Shown piece after piece: positions 44,176-52,774 of a stretch of DNA of 54,712 nucleotides; the first letter of the stretch is position 1; every line of letters starts with the position of its first letter. A program made the translations under genes and the position numbers. Origin of the DNA: Xanthobacteraceae bacterium (GTDB lineage: Bacteria; Pseudomonadota; Alphaproteobacteria; Rhizobiales; Xanthobacteraceae); the NCBI GenBank assembly GCA_029239875.1, contig JARBUD010000038.1, positions 1 through 54,712 on the forward strand, given 5' to 3'. Below the pieces are notes generated by a model that worked only from the letters and a program-made list of their open reading frames with translations, had not been told where the DNA came from and searched no databases.

Positions 44176-44919
44176 CTACGTCCGCCGCACCGTCGCGACC
44201 ATCGCCTCCACCTCGGCCACCGCCGCGGCGAGCTTCTCGGGGTCGCGCGCGCGCACCACGAGGTTGGTGTTCGGCCTCCCCTCCTCCGTCATGAACGGAT
44301 AGCTGCCGATGCTCACCTCGGGATGACGCCGCGCGATCTCGCCCAGCGGCCCGCCGACATCTCCCTCGCGCGCGTCCGCACGCACGGTCTCGGAGAGCAT
44401 GCGCACGCCGGTGTTCAGCTTCGGCGCCACCTGGTCGAGCATGGCCTGCATGATGGTCGGCACGCCGGCCATGACGATGACGTTGCCGATCCAGAAGCCC
44501 GGCGCCTTGGAGACCGGGTTGGGCACCAGCTCGGCGCCGGCGGGGATGCGCGCCATGCGCAGCCGTGCCTCGTTCAGGTCTTCCGGCTTGATGTATTCGA
44601 GCAGCATGGCGCGCGCGCGGGGGTCCACATCGATGCTCACCCCGAACGCCTTCGCCACGCAATCGGCGGTGATGTCGTCATGGGTCGGGCCGATGCCGCC
44701 GGTGGTGAAGAGATAGGTGTGGCGCGCCCGCAGCGCGTTCACCGCGCCGACGATCTCCTCCTCGACGTCCGGCACGATCCGCACCTCGCGGACATCGATG
44801 CCGATGGCGGTAAGATATTCAGCGATATAGCCGATGTTCCGGTCCTTGGTGCGGCCCGACAATATCTCGTCGCCGATGACCAGGATCGCCGCCGTCACGA
44901 GTTCGTTCGACGCCGCCAT
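44176..44919 (-). CDS. Competence/damage-inducible CinA-type molybdopterin-binding protein
   Basis: This 247-residue protein has the MoCF-biosynthesis/CinA N-terminal domain: AILVIGDEILSGRTKDRNIG, EIVGAVNALRARHTYLFTTG, GIGPTHDDITADCVAKAFG, and the GFWIGNVIVMAGVPTIMQAM block. It lacks the C-terminal nicotinamide-nucleotide amidase domain of full CinA. Stand-alone proteins of this type are widespread and annotated as molybdopterin-binding, with no firm role. ATG 44919 has GAGGAA upstream. It is divergent from the ATP-grasp gene of the Anbu operon. Confidence 0.9.
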   Translation of the reverse strand: MAASNELVTAAILVIGDEILSGRTKDRNIGYIAEYLTAIGIDVREVRIVPDVEEEIVGAVNALRARHTYLFTTGGIGPTHDDITADCVAKAFGVSIDVDPRARAMLLEYIKPEDLNEARLRMARIPAGAELVPNPVSKAPGFWIGNVIVMAGVPTIMQAMLDQVAPKLNTGVRMLSETVRADAREGDVGGPLGEIARRHPEVSIGSYPFMTEEGRPNTNLVVRARDPEKLAAAVAEVEAMVATVRRT

Positions 44920-45071
44920 CTGATTCCTCCTCCCTCACGCAGCGGAATTTTTCGTCATCCGCCGCAAATCCACGCACGCCACGCCGCAAGCAAGGGCAGA
45001 GCGCCCGCCAAATGGGCAAACCGCGGCCAATCTTCCGAATATCGCGATCCGGATTCTTCCGCCTCTTCCGC

Positions 45072-45087
45072 TGGCACGCGCTTTGTA
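45072..45087 (+). promoter_or_regulatory. Near-consensus sigma-54-like element before the Anbu operon
   Basis: TGGCACG-CGCT-TTGTA has a perfect -24 element and the right spacing, but the invariant C of the -12 GC is a T. It is 37 bases before the ATP-grasp ATG, the position expected of a promoter. The -12 change makes function doubtful. The rest of 44920-45123 shows no other clear signal. Confidence 0.35.
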
Positions 45088-45123
45088 GCTAACTTGCCGG
45101 AGTTGGGGAGTAGATTTGCACCA

Positions 45124-46545
45124 ATGAGCGTCGCTTTCGACGAGATGACCAATGCGGACGGCTCGATCCGCGCCGCCTACGCCACCCTCTCACGCTGGCT
45201 GAGCGACGTCCCGCCCGACGTGCTCGATTATCGCCGGAAGGAAGCCGAATTCATCTTCCGCCGCATCGGCATCACCTTCGCCGTCTATGGCGACAGCGAT
45301 GCGCAGGAGCGCCTCATCCCCTTCGACATCATCCCGCGCATCCTCACCGGGAGCGAGTGGCGGCGCATGTCGCGCGGGCTGGAGCAGCGCGTGAAGGCGC
45401 TCAACCTCTATCTCAAGGACATCTATTCCCGCCGCGAGATCCTCAAAGCCGGCATCGTGCCGGAGGATCTCGTCTACCAGAATCCCGCCTTCCGGCCGGA
45501 GATGAACGGCCAGAAGGTGCCGCACGACCTCTACGTCCACATCGCCGGCATCGACGTGGTGCGGGTGGATTCGGAGACCTTCTACGTCCTGGAAGACAAT
45601 GCCCGCACGCCCTCCGGCGTCTCCTACATGTTGGAGAACCGCGAGATCATGATGCGGCTCTTCCCGGAGCTGTTCGCCGACAACCGCGTCGCGCCGGTGG
45701 AGAACTACACCGACGAATTGCTGGCGACGTTGAAATCGCTGGCCCCGCACACGGCGAGCAGCGATCCCGTCGTCGTGGTGCTCACCCCCGGCATCTACAA
45801 CTCGGCCTATTACGAGCACTCCTTCCTCGCCGACAAGCTGGGCGTCGAGCTGGTGGAGGGCCGCGACCTCTTCGTGCGCAACGACATTGTCTACATGCGC
45901 ACCACCGAGGGGCCGCGCCGGGTCGACGTGATCTATCGCCGCCTCGACGACGACTTCCTCGATCCGCTCGCCTTTCGGCCGGACAGCGCGCTCGGCGTGC
46001 CCGGGCTGATGAGCGCCTACAATGCCGGCAACGTCACGCTGACCAATGCGGTCGGCACCGGCGTCGCCGACGACAAGGCGGTCTACAGCTACATGCCCGA
46101 GGTGGTGAAGTTCTATCTCGGCGAGGAGCCGATCCTGAAGAACGTGCCGACCTGGCGCTGCCGCGAGGCCGACCACCTGAAATACGTGCTCGACCACCTC
46201 GAGGAGCTGGTGGTGAAGGAGGTCCACGGCTCCGGCGGCTACGGCATGCTCATCGGCCCGCGCGCCGACAAGGCGCAGATCGAGCTGTTCCGCTCCAAGC
46301 TCAAGCAGGACCCGACCAATTTCATCGCCCAGCCGACGCTGGCGCTGTCGACCTGCCCGACCTTCGTCGACGAGGGCATCGCGCCGCGCCATGTCGACCT
46401 GCGCCCCTTCGTGCTCACCGGCTCCGACCGGGTCCGCATCGTGCCGGGCGGCCTCACCCGCGTCGCGCTGCAAGCCGGCTCGCTGGTGGTGAATTCGAGC
46501 CAGGGCGGAGGGACCAAGGATACCTGGGTGCTGGAGGAGAATTGA
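45124..46545 (+). CDS. Circularly permuted ATP-grasp ligase of the Anbu operon (DUF404/DUF407-type)
   Basis: The 473-residue protein is a circularly permuted ATP-grasp (IFRRIGITFAVYGDSDAQER, YVLEDNARTPSGVSYMLENR, LVVKEVHGSGGYGMLIGP, RHVDLRPFVLTGSDRVRIVP, and the C-terminal SSQGGGTKDTWVLEE). ATP-grasp enzymes form amide or peptide bonds through acyl phosphates. Genome-context work on amidoligases links this family with alpha-E, transglutaminase-like and Anbu genes in a predicted peptide synthesis or tagging system. ATG 45124 gives the family N-terminus; the ORF upstream is a shadow of the CinA gene. The operon resumes at 47431 after a LysE gene. Confidence 0.93.
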   Translation: MSVAFDEMTNADGSIRAAYATLSRWLSDVPPDVLDYRRKEAEFIFRRIGITFAVYGDSDAQERLIPFDIIPRILTGSEWRRMSRGLEQRVKALNLYLKDIYSRREILKAGIVPEDLVYQNPAFRPEMNGQKVPHDLYVHIAGIDVVRVDSETFYVLEDNARTPSGVSYMLENREIMMRLFPELFADNRVAPVENYTDELLATLKSLAPHTASSDPVVVVLTPGIYNSAYYEHSFLADKLGVELVEGRDLFVRNDIVYMRTTEGPRRVDVIYRRLDDDFLDPLAFRPDSALGVPGLMSAYNAGNVTLTNAVGTGVADDKAVYSYMPEVVKFYLGEEPILKNVPTWRCREADHLKYVLDHLEELVVKEVHGSGGYGMLIGPRADKAQIELFRSKLKQDPTNFIAQPTLALSTCPTFVDEGIAPRHVDLRPFVLTGSDRVRIVPGGLTRVALQAGSLVVNSSQGGGTKDTWVLEEN

Positions 46546-46566
46546 CGGAGCAGACCCGACCTGAAG

Positions 46567-46669
46567 CCACGTCATCCTGAGGTGCCCGGCGTCAGCCGGG
46601 CCTCGAAGGATGGTCCTCTCGATAAACATCCTTCGAGGCTCGCCTTGCTCGCACCTCAGGATGACGTGG
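46567..46669. repeat. Family A nested palindrome, copy 3, inside the Anbu operon
   Basis: Outer arms CCACGTCATCCTGAGGTGC (46567-46585) and its exact complement (46651-46669) enclose CCTCGAAGGATG and CATCCTTCGAGG. The left filler folds as CCCGGC-GTCA-GCCGGG. It begins 22 bases after the ATP-grasp stop codon. Confidence 0.85.
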
Positions 46670-46687
46670 TTTCGGGTGGGGAATAAC

Positions 46688-46778
46688 CGTCATCCCGGAC
46701 GGCCGCAGGCCGATCCGGGATCGTCGGCAGAACTGGTGAGCGATCCCGGCTCTCCGCTTCGCTGCGGCCGGGATGACG
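46688..46778. repeat. Family C palindromic repeat
   Basis: CGTCATCCCGG (46688-46698) and CCGGGATGACG (46768-46778) are perfect ends. Inside are GATCCGGGATCG and CGATCCCGG segments and a GGACGGCCGCAGGCCGATCC hairpin. It follows family A copy 3 by 18 bases and ends 16 bases before the LysE gene, so the two repeats fill the break in the Anbu operon. Confidence 0.7.
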
Positions 46779-46794
46779 CCGAGGGGGAGTGCCT

Positions 46795-47418
46795 ATGTCT
46801 ATCGAAACCTGGCTGGCCTTCGTCGCCGCCTCGGCGGTCCTGCTGGTGATACCCGGGCCGACCATCCTGCTCGTCGTCTCCTATGCGCTCGGCCAGGGGC
46901 GCAAGGTCGCCTTGCCCGTCGCGCTCGGCGTCGCGCTCGGCGACTTCACCGCCATGACGCTCTCCATGCTCGGCCTCGGCGCGCTGCTGGCGACCTCCGC
47001 CACGCTGTTCACCGTGCTGAAGTGGATCGGCGCGGGCTACCTGATCTGGCTCGGCATCAAGCTCTGGCGCGCCGGCGGCGAAGCCTCGCTCACCGAGGAG
47101 CGCACGGTCGGCTCGCCCGCGCGCATGGTCGCCCATGCCTGGATCGTCACCGCGCTGAACCCGAAGAGCATCACCTTCTTCGTCGCCTTCCTGCCGCAGT
47201 TCCTCGATCCGGCCGGCGACTGGCTTTCGCAGATGGCGATCTTCGAGAGCACCTTCCTGGCGTTGGCGGCGGCCAACGCCTTCGGCTACGCGCTGCTCGC
47301 CGGCCGCCTGCGCGGTGCCGTGCGCAATCCGCGCGTCGTCGCCGCCATCAACCGGGTCGGCGGCACCTTCCTGATCGGGGCGGGCGTCGCCACCCTCGCC
47401 TGGCGCAACGCCAAATAG
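46795..47418 (+). CDS. LysE-family amino acid exporter
   Basis: This 207-residue inner-membrane protein has six hydrophobic helices and LysE/RhtB motifs: LLVIPGPTILLVVSYALGQG, VALGVALGDFTAMTLSMLGL, IGAGYLIWLGIKLWRAGG and ALNPKSITFFVAFLPQFLDP. Members export amino acids and derivatives. ATG 46795 has GGGGGAG five bases upstream. It lies between the ATP-grasp and alpha-E genes, which are normally adjacent, and 12 bases before the latter. It may have been inserted, or may export the product of the pathway. Confidence 0.92.
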   Translation: MSIETWLAFVAASAVLLVIPGPTILLVVSYALGQGRKVALPVALGVALGDFTAMTLSMLGLGALLATSATLFTVLKWIGAGYLIWLGIKLWRAGGEASLTEERTVGSPARMVAHAWIVTALNPKSITFFVAFLPQFLDPAGDWLSQMAIFESTFLALAAANAFGYALLAGRLRGAVRNPRVVAAINRVGGTFLIGAGVATLAWRNAK

Positions 47419-47430
47419 AACGCGGGTCCC

Positions 47431-48375
47431 ATGCTTTCACGCACTGCCGACAACCTCTACTGGCTCTCCCGCTACATGGAGCGGGCGGACTGCCTCGCCC
47501 GCATCCTCGACGTCACCCAGCGCCTCGCCCAGCTGCCGGCGGCCTATGGCGGCTCGACCAATGAATGGCGCTCGGCCCTGCTCACCGCCGGCTGCGCCGA
47601 CCTGTTCAAGCAGTTCCACGGCGACGAGACCAACGAGCAGAACGTCGTCGGCTTCCTCGCCTTCTCCCCGGAGAACCCCTCCTCCATCCGCAACTGCTTC
47701 GAGATCGCGCGCACCAACGCCCGCTCGGTGCGCACCGCGCTCACCATCGAGATGTGGGAGACCATCAACTCCGCCTGGCTGGAGCTGAAGCGCTATTCCA
47801 CCAAGAGCATGACCCGCGAGGAGCTGGCGCGCTTCCTCTCCTTCGTGAAGGAGACCTCGCTGCGCTTCGACGGCGCCGCCTACCGCACCATGCTGCGCAA
47901 CGACGCCTTCTGGTTCTCGCGCGTCGGCATGTATGTCGAGCGCGCCGACAACACCGCGCGCATCCTCGACGTGAAGTACCATGTGCTGCTGCCGGATTCC
48001 GAGCACATCGGCGGCCCGCTCGACTATTTCCAGTGGGCCTCGATCCTGCGCTCGGTCTCGGCGCTGACCTCGTTCCACTGGGTCTACCGCGAGAGCGTGA
48101 AGCCGTGGCTGGTCGCGGACCTGCTCATCCTCAACGCGCAGATGCCGCGCTCGCTGACCAGCTGCTACCAGAACATCACCCGTCACCTCGACGACATCGC
48201 CGCCTATTACGGACGCCAGGGCAGCGCCCAGCGCATCGCCCGCTCGACCCTGACCAAGCTCGGCAACAGCCGGATGGAGGACATCTTCCAGACCGGCCTG
48301 CACGAGTACATCGACACCTTCGTCGTCGAGAACAACCGCCTCGGCGCGACCGTCACCGAACAGTACCTGCTGTGA
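47431..48375 (+). CDS. Alpha-E domain protein of the Anbu operon (DUF403)
   Basis: The 314-residue protein is the helical alpha-E family: RTADNLYWLSRYMERADCLA at the N-terminus, FEIARTNARSVRTALTIEMW, DAFWFSRVGMYVERADNTAR and the late TSCYQNITRHLDDIAAYYG. Its biochemical role is unknown; it always accompanies the circularly permuted ATP-grasp. The ATG is 12 bases after LysE. The gene continues the operon with the transglutaminase-like gene 19 bases downstream. Confidence 0.94.
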   Translation: MLSRTADNLYWLSRYMERADCLARILDVTQRLAQLPAAYGGSTNEWRSALLTAGCADLFKQFHGDETNEQNVVGFLAFSPENPSSIRNCFEIARTNARSVRTALTIEMWETINSAWLELKRYSTKSMTREELARFLSFVKETSLRFDGAAYRTMLRNDAFWFSRVGMYVERADNTARILDVKYHVLLPDSEHIGGPLDYFQWASILRSVSALTSFHWVYRESVKPWLVADLLILNAQMPRSLTSCYQNITRHLDDIAAYYGRQGSAQRIARSTLTKLGNSRMEDIFQTGLHEYIDTFVVENNRLGATVTEQYLL

Positions 48376-48394
48376 TCCAACCGGCATTCGCGTC

Positions 48395-49231
48395 ATGCGT
48401 ATCCATGTGAACCACGCCACCCTCTACAGCTACGATCCGCCGGCCCACGGCGCGATCCAGACGCTGCGGCTGACCCCGCGCAACCATGACGGGCAGTACG
48501 TCGTCTCCTGGCGCATCGACGTGTCGGAAGGCTGCCGCCTGCGCGCGCATGAGGATGCCTTCGGCAACCTCACCCACACCTTCGCCCTCGACGGGCCCAT
48601 CGGCGAATTGCGGGTGCTGGTCGAGGGCGAGGTGGAGACGCAGGACACCGCCGGCGTCATCCGCGGCATAGGCGAGCGCTTTCCGCCCTCGCTGTTCCTG
48701 CGCGGCACCGATCTCACCACGGCCGATGCCGACCTCGCCGGCTTCGCCGAGACCGCGACCGCGGCCGAGGGCGACCGCATCGCCAAGCTGCACCTGCTGA
48801 TGGAGGCCATCGCCGAGGCGATGACCTTCGACCCCGACCCGACCCATGCCTCCACCAGCGCCGCCCAGGCCTTCGAGCTGAAGCGCGGCGTGTGCCAGGA
48901 CTTCGCTCACATCTTCGCCGCCGGCGCGCGTCATCTCGGCATCCCCGCGCGCTATGTCAGCGGCTATCTGGTCGGCGACGGCGCCGAGCCCGAGCAGCGC
49001 GCCGGCCATCAGGCCGGCCATGCCTGGGCGGAAGCGCATATAGAAGGGCTCGGCTGGATCGGCTTCGACGCCGCCAACCGGCAATGCCCGACCGACGCCT
49101 ATGTGCGGGTCGCCGTCGGCCTCGACTATCTCGGCGCCGCGCCGGTGCGCGGCAACCGCTATGGCGGCGGCGACGAGAACCTCACCGTCGCCCTCAAGGT
49201 CGACCAGTCGAGCCGGCAGATTCAGGGTTGA
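48395..49231 (+). CDS. Transglutaminase-like cysteine protease-fold protein of the Anbu operon
   Basis: This 278-residue protein has an N-terminal beta region (YDPPAHGAIQTLRLTPRNHD) followed by a transglutaminase-like core. The catalytic cysteine is in ELKRGVCQDFAHIFAAGARH, the histidine in AGHAWAEAHIEGLGWIGFDA and the aspartate in FDAANRQ. Such enzymes may cut or transfer peptide amides. It is the third member of the conserved four-gene set and is followed by the Anbu gene 104 bases later. Confidence 0.94.
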   Translation: MRIHVNHATLYSYDPPAHGAIQTLRLTPRNHDGQYVVSWRIDVSEGCRLRAHEDAFGNLTHTFALDGPIGELRVLVEGEVETQDTAGVIRGIGERFPPSLFLRGTDLTTADADLAGFAETATAAEGDRIAKLHLLMEAIAEAMTFDPDPTHASTSAAQAFELKRGVCQDFAHIFAAGARHLGIPARYVSGYLVGDGAEPEQRAGHQAGHAWAEAHIEGLGWIGFDAANRQCPTDAYVRVAVGLDYLGAAPVRGNRYGGGDENLTVALKVDQSSRQIQG

Positions 49232-49335
49232 AACGCCGGGCCGAGGTTGCCCGCCAGGAAAGCGCCCCGCTATAAGGGCGCGGGAACAGCCGCCGGCCTC
49301 GCGCCTTGGCGGCGGGCCAGGGGAAAGCGCCGTTC

Positions 49336-50082
49336 ATGACCTATTGCTGTGGTATCTTGGTGCGTGACGGCCTCGTCATGATCGCCGACACCCGCACCAA
49401 TGCCGGGCTCGACAACGTGTCGACCTTCCGCAAGCTCCACATCTTCGAGGAGCCGGGCCGGCATGTCCTGGCGCTCGCCACCGCCGGCAACCTCTCCATC
49501 TCGCAGGCGGTCATCTCGACGCTGCAGGAGGGGCTGGAGGATACCGAGACCGGCAAGAGGGAGACGCTCGCCACCTGCACCAGCATGTTCCGGGCGACGC
49601 AGCTGGTCGGGCGCGCGGTGCGGCACGTCTACGAGCTCTACGGCGCCGCGCTGAAGGACGCCGACGTGCGCTTCGACGTCTCCTTCCTCTTCGGCGGCCA
49701 GGTCAATGGCGGCCGGCTGCGGCTGTTCATGATCTACTCGGCCGGCAACTTCATCGAATGCACCGCCGACACGCCCTTCCTGCAGATCGGCGAGCACAAA
49801 TACGGCAAGCCGGTGCTCGACCGCTCCATCTCCTACGACATGGACATCTACGACGCGCTGAAGTCGGGGCTGATCTCGATGGATTCGACCATGCGCTCCA
49901 ATCTCGGGGTGGGCATGCCGATCGACGTCATCGTGGCGCGGCGCGACGCCGGCCAATCGGAACTCAACTACCGGATCGAGCCGGGCGAGCCCTATTTCCA
50001 CGATCTGCGCGAGCGCTGGTCGGCGGCCCTGCGCGCCGCGCATAACTCCATTCCCCCTCCGCCCTATAGCCGCCCGCGCTGA
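49336..50082 (+). CDS. Anbu: proteasome beta-like Ntn-hydrolase peptidase
   Basis: The 248-residue protein begins MTYCCGILV, placing a threonine at residue 2 as N-terminal nucleophile once Met is removed, as in proteasome beta subunits and HslV. Anbu-type blocks follow: GLVMIADTRTNAGLDNVSTF, VLALATAGNLSISQAVISTL, FLLFGGQVNGG-type strand SFLFGGQVNGGRLRLF and KPVLDRSISYDMDIYDALKS. Anbu assembles into helical or ring-like oligomers in known structures, and its substrate is unsettled. ATG 49336 is chosen over an in-frame start at 49306 because it exposes the threonine. It closes the operon. Confidence 0.95.
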   Translation: MTYCCGILVRDGLVMIADTRTNAGLDNVSTFRKLHIFEEPGRHVLALATAGNLSISQAVISTLQEGLEDTETGKRETLATCTSMFRATQLVGRAVRHVYELYGAALKDADVRFDVSFLFGGQVNGGRLRLFMIYSAGNFIECTADTPFLQIGEHKYGKPVLDRSISYDMDIYDALKSGLISMDSTMRSNLGVGMPIDVIVARRDAGQSELNYRIEPGEPYFHDLRERWSAALRAAHNSIPPPPYSRPR

Positions 50083-50094
50083 GCTGAAACGACA

Positions 50095-50127
50095 CGGGCC
50101 GGCCACGTCGTACACATGGCCGGCCCG
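50095..50127. terminator. Hairpin after the Anbu gene
   Basis: CGGGCCGGCCA (50095-50105) and TGGCCGGCCCG (50117-50127) form a perfect 11-bp stem with an 11-base loop, 12 bases after the Anbu stop. No T-run follows on either strand. Confidence 0.6.
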
Positions 50128-50177
50128 CAGCTTCATCTTCTCCGCCGGGTCGTCCGGCGGCGCTCGCCTCATCACCG

Positions 50178-50249
50178 TCAGGTGAGGAGGTAGAGCAGGA
50201 TGATGATCGGAATCGGAATACCGATAAGCCACATCAGAATGGCGGGCAT
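50178..50249 (-). CDS. Tiny hydrophobic membrane protein (23 residues)
   Basis: A minus-strand reading frame encodes a 23-residue peptide beginning MPAILMWLIG and ending ILLYLLT. It is almost entirely hydrophobic and would form one membrane helix with prolines in the middle. A GGGAGG motif lies about ten bases before the ATG. It is too short for most gene finders. Its homogeneous helix character and ribosome site argue that it is real; no function can be given. Confidence 0.5.
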   Translation of the reverse strand: MPAILMWLIGIPIPIIILLYLLT

Positions 50250-50417
50250 GATGGTTTGCCTCCCGTGCGAATGACTTGTCTGTCGCCTCGATAACGCGGA
50301 CAAGTCTTCGAGGTTCCTTGGCGGGCGCGACAAGTTGAAGGTCCATCGCCGGTCCCCGCACCGTCTTGCCCCTGCGCCGCCGCTCGTCCATCTTCGCCCG
50401 CCCTGGGAGGAACCAAC

Positions 50418-51164
50418 ATGAACGCAGATCGCATCGCCCTCGTCACCGGCGCCGGCAGCGGCATCGGCAAGGCCGCCGCGCTCGCCCTCGGCGAGGCCGG
50501 CTTCACCGTCGTGCTCACCGGCCGGCGGGCCGAGCCGCTCGAGGCCGTGGCCGGGGCGATGGATGGGCGCGGGCATGTCGTCACCTCCGACGTCGCCGAC
50601 CCCGCCTCCGTCGCCGCTCTGTTCGACGCGGTGAAGCAGCGCTTCGGCCGGCTCGACGTGCTGTTCAACAATGCCGGCGGCTGGTCGCCGGGCATGCCGA
50701 TCGAGGACGTCCCGCTGGAGGACTGGCAGCGCGTGGTGAGCGTCAACCTCACCGGCGTGTTCCTGTGCACGCAGGCCGCCATCCGGCTGATGAAGGCGCA
50801 GGACCCGAAGGGCGGGCGCATCATCAACAACGGCTCGCTCTCCGCGCACACGCCGCGCCCGTTCACCGGCCCCTACACGGCGACCAAGCATGCCGTCACC
50901 GGCCTGACCAAGCAGGTCGCGCTGGAAGGCCGCGCCCACAACATCGCCTGCGGCCAGATCGACATCGGCAACGCCGACACCGACATGGCGGTGAAGATGA
51001 AGACCGGCATCCTCCAGCCGAACGGCCAGCTCATGGTCGAGCCTACCTTCGATCCCGTCCATGCCGGCCGGGCGGTCGCCCACATGGCGGGGCTACCCCT
51101 CGACGCGAACGTCCTCTTCATGACCCTCATGGCCACCAACGCGCCCTTCGTCGGAAGGGCGTAG
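50418..51164 (+). CDS. SDR-family oxidoreductase
   Basis: This 248-residue classical SDR has [42 protein letters not shown] with the catalytic serine, and YTATK. GGAGGAA precedes the ATG at 50418. The C-terminal 24 codons overlap the 3' end of the convergent DUF2235 gene. The substrate is unknown, and no regulator is adjacent. Confidence 0.93.
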   Translation: MNADRIALVTGAGSGIGKAAALALGEAGFTVVLTGRRAEPLEAVAGAMDGRGHVVTSDVADPASVAALFDAVKQRFGRLDVLFNNAGGWSPGMPIEDVPLEDWQRVVSVNLTGVFLCTQAAIRLMKAQDPKGGRIINNGSLSAHTPRPFTGPYTATKHAVTGLTKQVALEGRAHNIACGQIDIGNADTDMAVKMKTGILQPNGQLMVEPTFDPVHAGRAVAHMAGLPLDANVLFMTLMATNAPFVGRA

Positions 51165-52484
51165 CGGGGCGGAGGCCGCGCTTCCGGCCCAGGCCATCCG
51201 GGCTAGCGCCAGCGGGTCGAGATATTCCGGCGGCAGCGCCGCGGAGAGCTCACTCGCATCGCGTTCATCGTCGATCCAATCGAGCGGGCGGCCGTTCTTC
51301 CCCACGAAGCCAAGCTGGACGGTCGGCCGCGTCAGCGCACGCTGCCCCGCGCTGAACAGGCGGTCGAGCGCATGGCGCACGGTGATCGGGTTGTAGCGTT
51401 GCCCGCTTTCATCGTTGCCCCGCCGCAGCCGATCAAGCACGGACAGGTGCAGGTACTCGCCGATCGGGCGGGCGTGGGGCGGCAGGGACGCCAGACTGAA
51501 TCCGTTGCCGGACGGCCGCTGCTGGGCGATGACGCGGAGCGTCGGCCGGTAGCGGCTCCACACATACTCGCGGCTGCGCGACTCGTGGATCGGGGCGGCC
51601 CCGTTCGGCGCCAGGCTCTGCCGCTCGCCGTCCCGGAGGACGAGCGAGGGCTGCTTGTAATCCGCGTTCAGCCCGTCGATCCGGTCGAGCATCCATTTCA
51701 GCGTCAGCGCTCCCACGCCCCCATCCCCGTAGCCGCCGCCGATGTCGGAATGGACGCCGGGAAACCACACCTGCTCGACGGCCTTGAAGTTCGTATGCTG
51801 CGGCACCTGCCACAGCGAGGGCGGGAAAGGCCCGCGCTTCTCGTCGACCGCCACCGCGTGCAGCGAGAAGTCGATGATCGACGACAGCGTCGTGTCGTGG
51901 AACTGGAAGCGCTCGCGCGCCGCGGCGCCGATGTCGAGGGGAATGCCCAGCGAGCCGACCGTGTCGAACACGCCGAGCGCGCGGATGCGCAGCTTCTCGT
52001 GGCAGAGCTCCGCCAGCCCCAGGCCCTCATGGGGATAACGATCCTTGGCGTCGGTCCGGTAATGGGCCCAGGCCCGCTCCTCGTTCTGCTGCGTGCAGTT
52101 CTCCTGCTTCAGCAATCCGCTGGCGCCGATATAGCCGGCGAGGCTGCGCGCGGTGAAGGCGCCGCGGGAGAAGCCGAAGAGATAGATCTCGTCGCCGGGC
52201 TCGTAGAACTGGCTGAGGAAGCGGTAGGCCTGGCGCACATTGACGTCGAGGCCCTCGCCCGTGGCACCGGCGACATACCGAGCGAACCAGCCCTGCGTGC
52301 CGACGCCCTCGTCGTAATAGATGCGCTGCTCGATGCCTGCGGTGAGCCCCGGCTGGAGCATGTCGCGCAGCCGGACGATGTTGGTGATCTCGTCGCCATC
52401 CGCGGTGTTCCAGGTGCCGTCGAGGCACAGGATCAGCCGCTTGCGCGGATTGGGGGCCGCAGCCCCGTTTGCCTTCGATGCCAT
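51093..52484 (-). CDS. DUF2235 alpha/beta-hydrolase protein (Tle1-like phospholipase domain)
   Basis: The 463-residue protein starts with [20 protein letters not shown] and carries the GxSxG lipase motif in [20 protein letters not shown]. Further blocks are [17 protein letters not shown] and [19 protein letters not shown], which supply the probable Asp and His. DUF2235 is the catalytic domain of Tle1-type type VI secretion phospholipases, but many members are solitary. No VgrG, PAAR or immunity gene is nearby, so an intracellular or surface-lipid role is equally possible. Start ATG 52484. The C-terminal tail ([17 protein letters not shown]) is encoded opposite the SDR gene. Confidence 0.88.
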   Translation of the reverse strand: MASKANGAAAPNPRKRLILCLDGTWNTADGDEITNIVRLRDMLQPGLTAGIEQRIYYDEGVGTQGWFARYVAGATGEGLDVNVRQAYRFLSQFYEPGDEIYLFGFSRGAFTARSLAGYIGASGLLKQENCTQQNEERAWAHYRTDAKDRYPHEGLGLAELCHEKLRIRALGVFDTVGSLGIPLDIGAAARERFQFHDTTLSSIIDFSLHAVAVDEKRGPFPPSLWQVPQHTNFKAVEQVWFPGVHSDIGGGYGDGGVGALTLKWMLDRIDGLNADYKQPSLVLRDGERQSLAPNGAAPIHESRSREYVWSRYRPTLRVIAQQRPSGNGFSLASLPPHARPIGEYLHLSVLDRLRRGNDESGQRYNPITVRHALDRLFSAGQRALTRPTVQLGFVGKNGRPLDWIDDERDASELSAALPPEYLDPLALARMAWAGSAASAPLRPSDEGRVGGHEGHEEDVRVEG

Positions 52485-52603
52485 CCCCGCCCCCCACACA
52501 ATCGATTGTGCCCAGACAGCGGCAGCATCCTATGGTTGCATATGCGGAAACACAACCTTTGATTTACGAGCCTTCCGATCCTCCCTCGATGCCCATAGAA
52601 CCG

Positions 52604-52713
52604 ACCTCATCCTGAGGTGCCCGGCGTTTCGCCGGGCCTCGAAGGATGCTCGTCCGGGTGCGCTCTCACGAGCATCCTTCGAGGCTCGCTACGCGAGCGC
52701 CTCAGGATGAGGT
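52604..52713. repeat. Family A nested palindrome, copy 4
   Basis: Outer arms ACCTCATCCTGAGGTGC (52604-52620) and its complement with one mismatch (52697-52713) enclose CCTCGAAGGATGCTCGT and ACGAGCATCCTTCGAGG. Both fillers fold: CCCGGC-GTTTC-GCCGGG on the left and CTCGC-TA-CGCGAG on the right. A TTTTT run follows on the plus strand, so it could terminate rightward transcription. It fills most of the gap between the DUF2235 and exoD genes. Confidence 0.85.
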
Positions 52714-52774
52714 TTTTCCGGCAGTCTTTTCGTGACGACGGCCATCACGCGAGAATGCGGATCCGCTCGGCCTT

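Noticed and set aside
46567..47418. LysE gene plus flanking palindromes considered as an insertion sequence
   Set aside because: No transposase, no target duplication seen, and the same palindromes occur elsewhere without a gene beside them.
41095..52713. Repeated elements considered as a CRISPR array
   Set aside because: The repeats are kilobases apart, palindromic and have no regular spacers; no cas gene is present.
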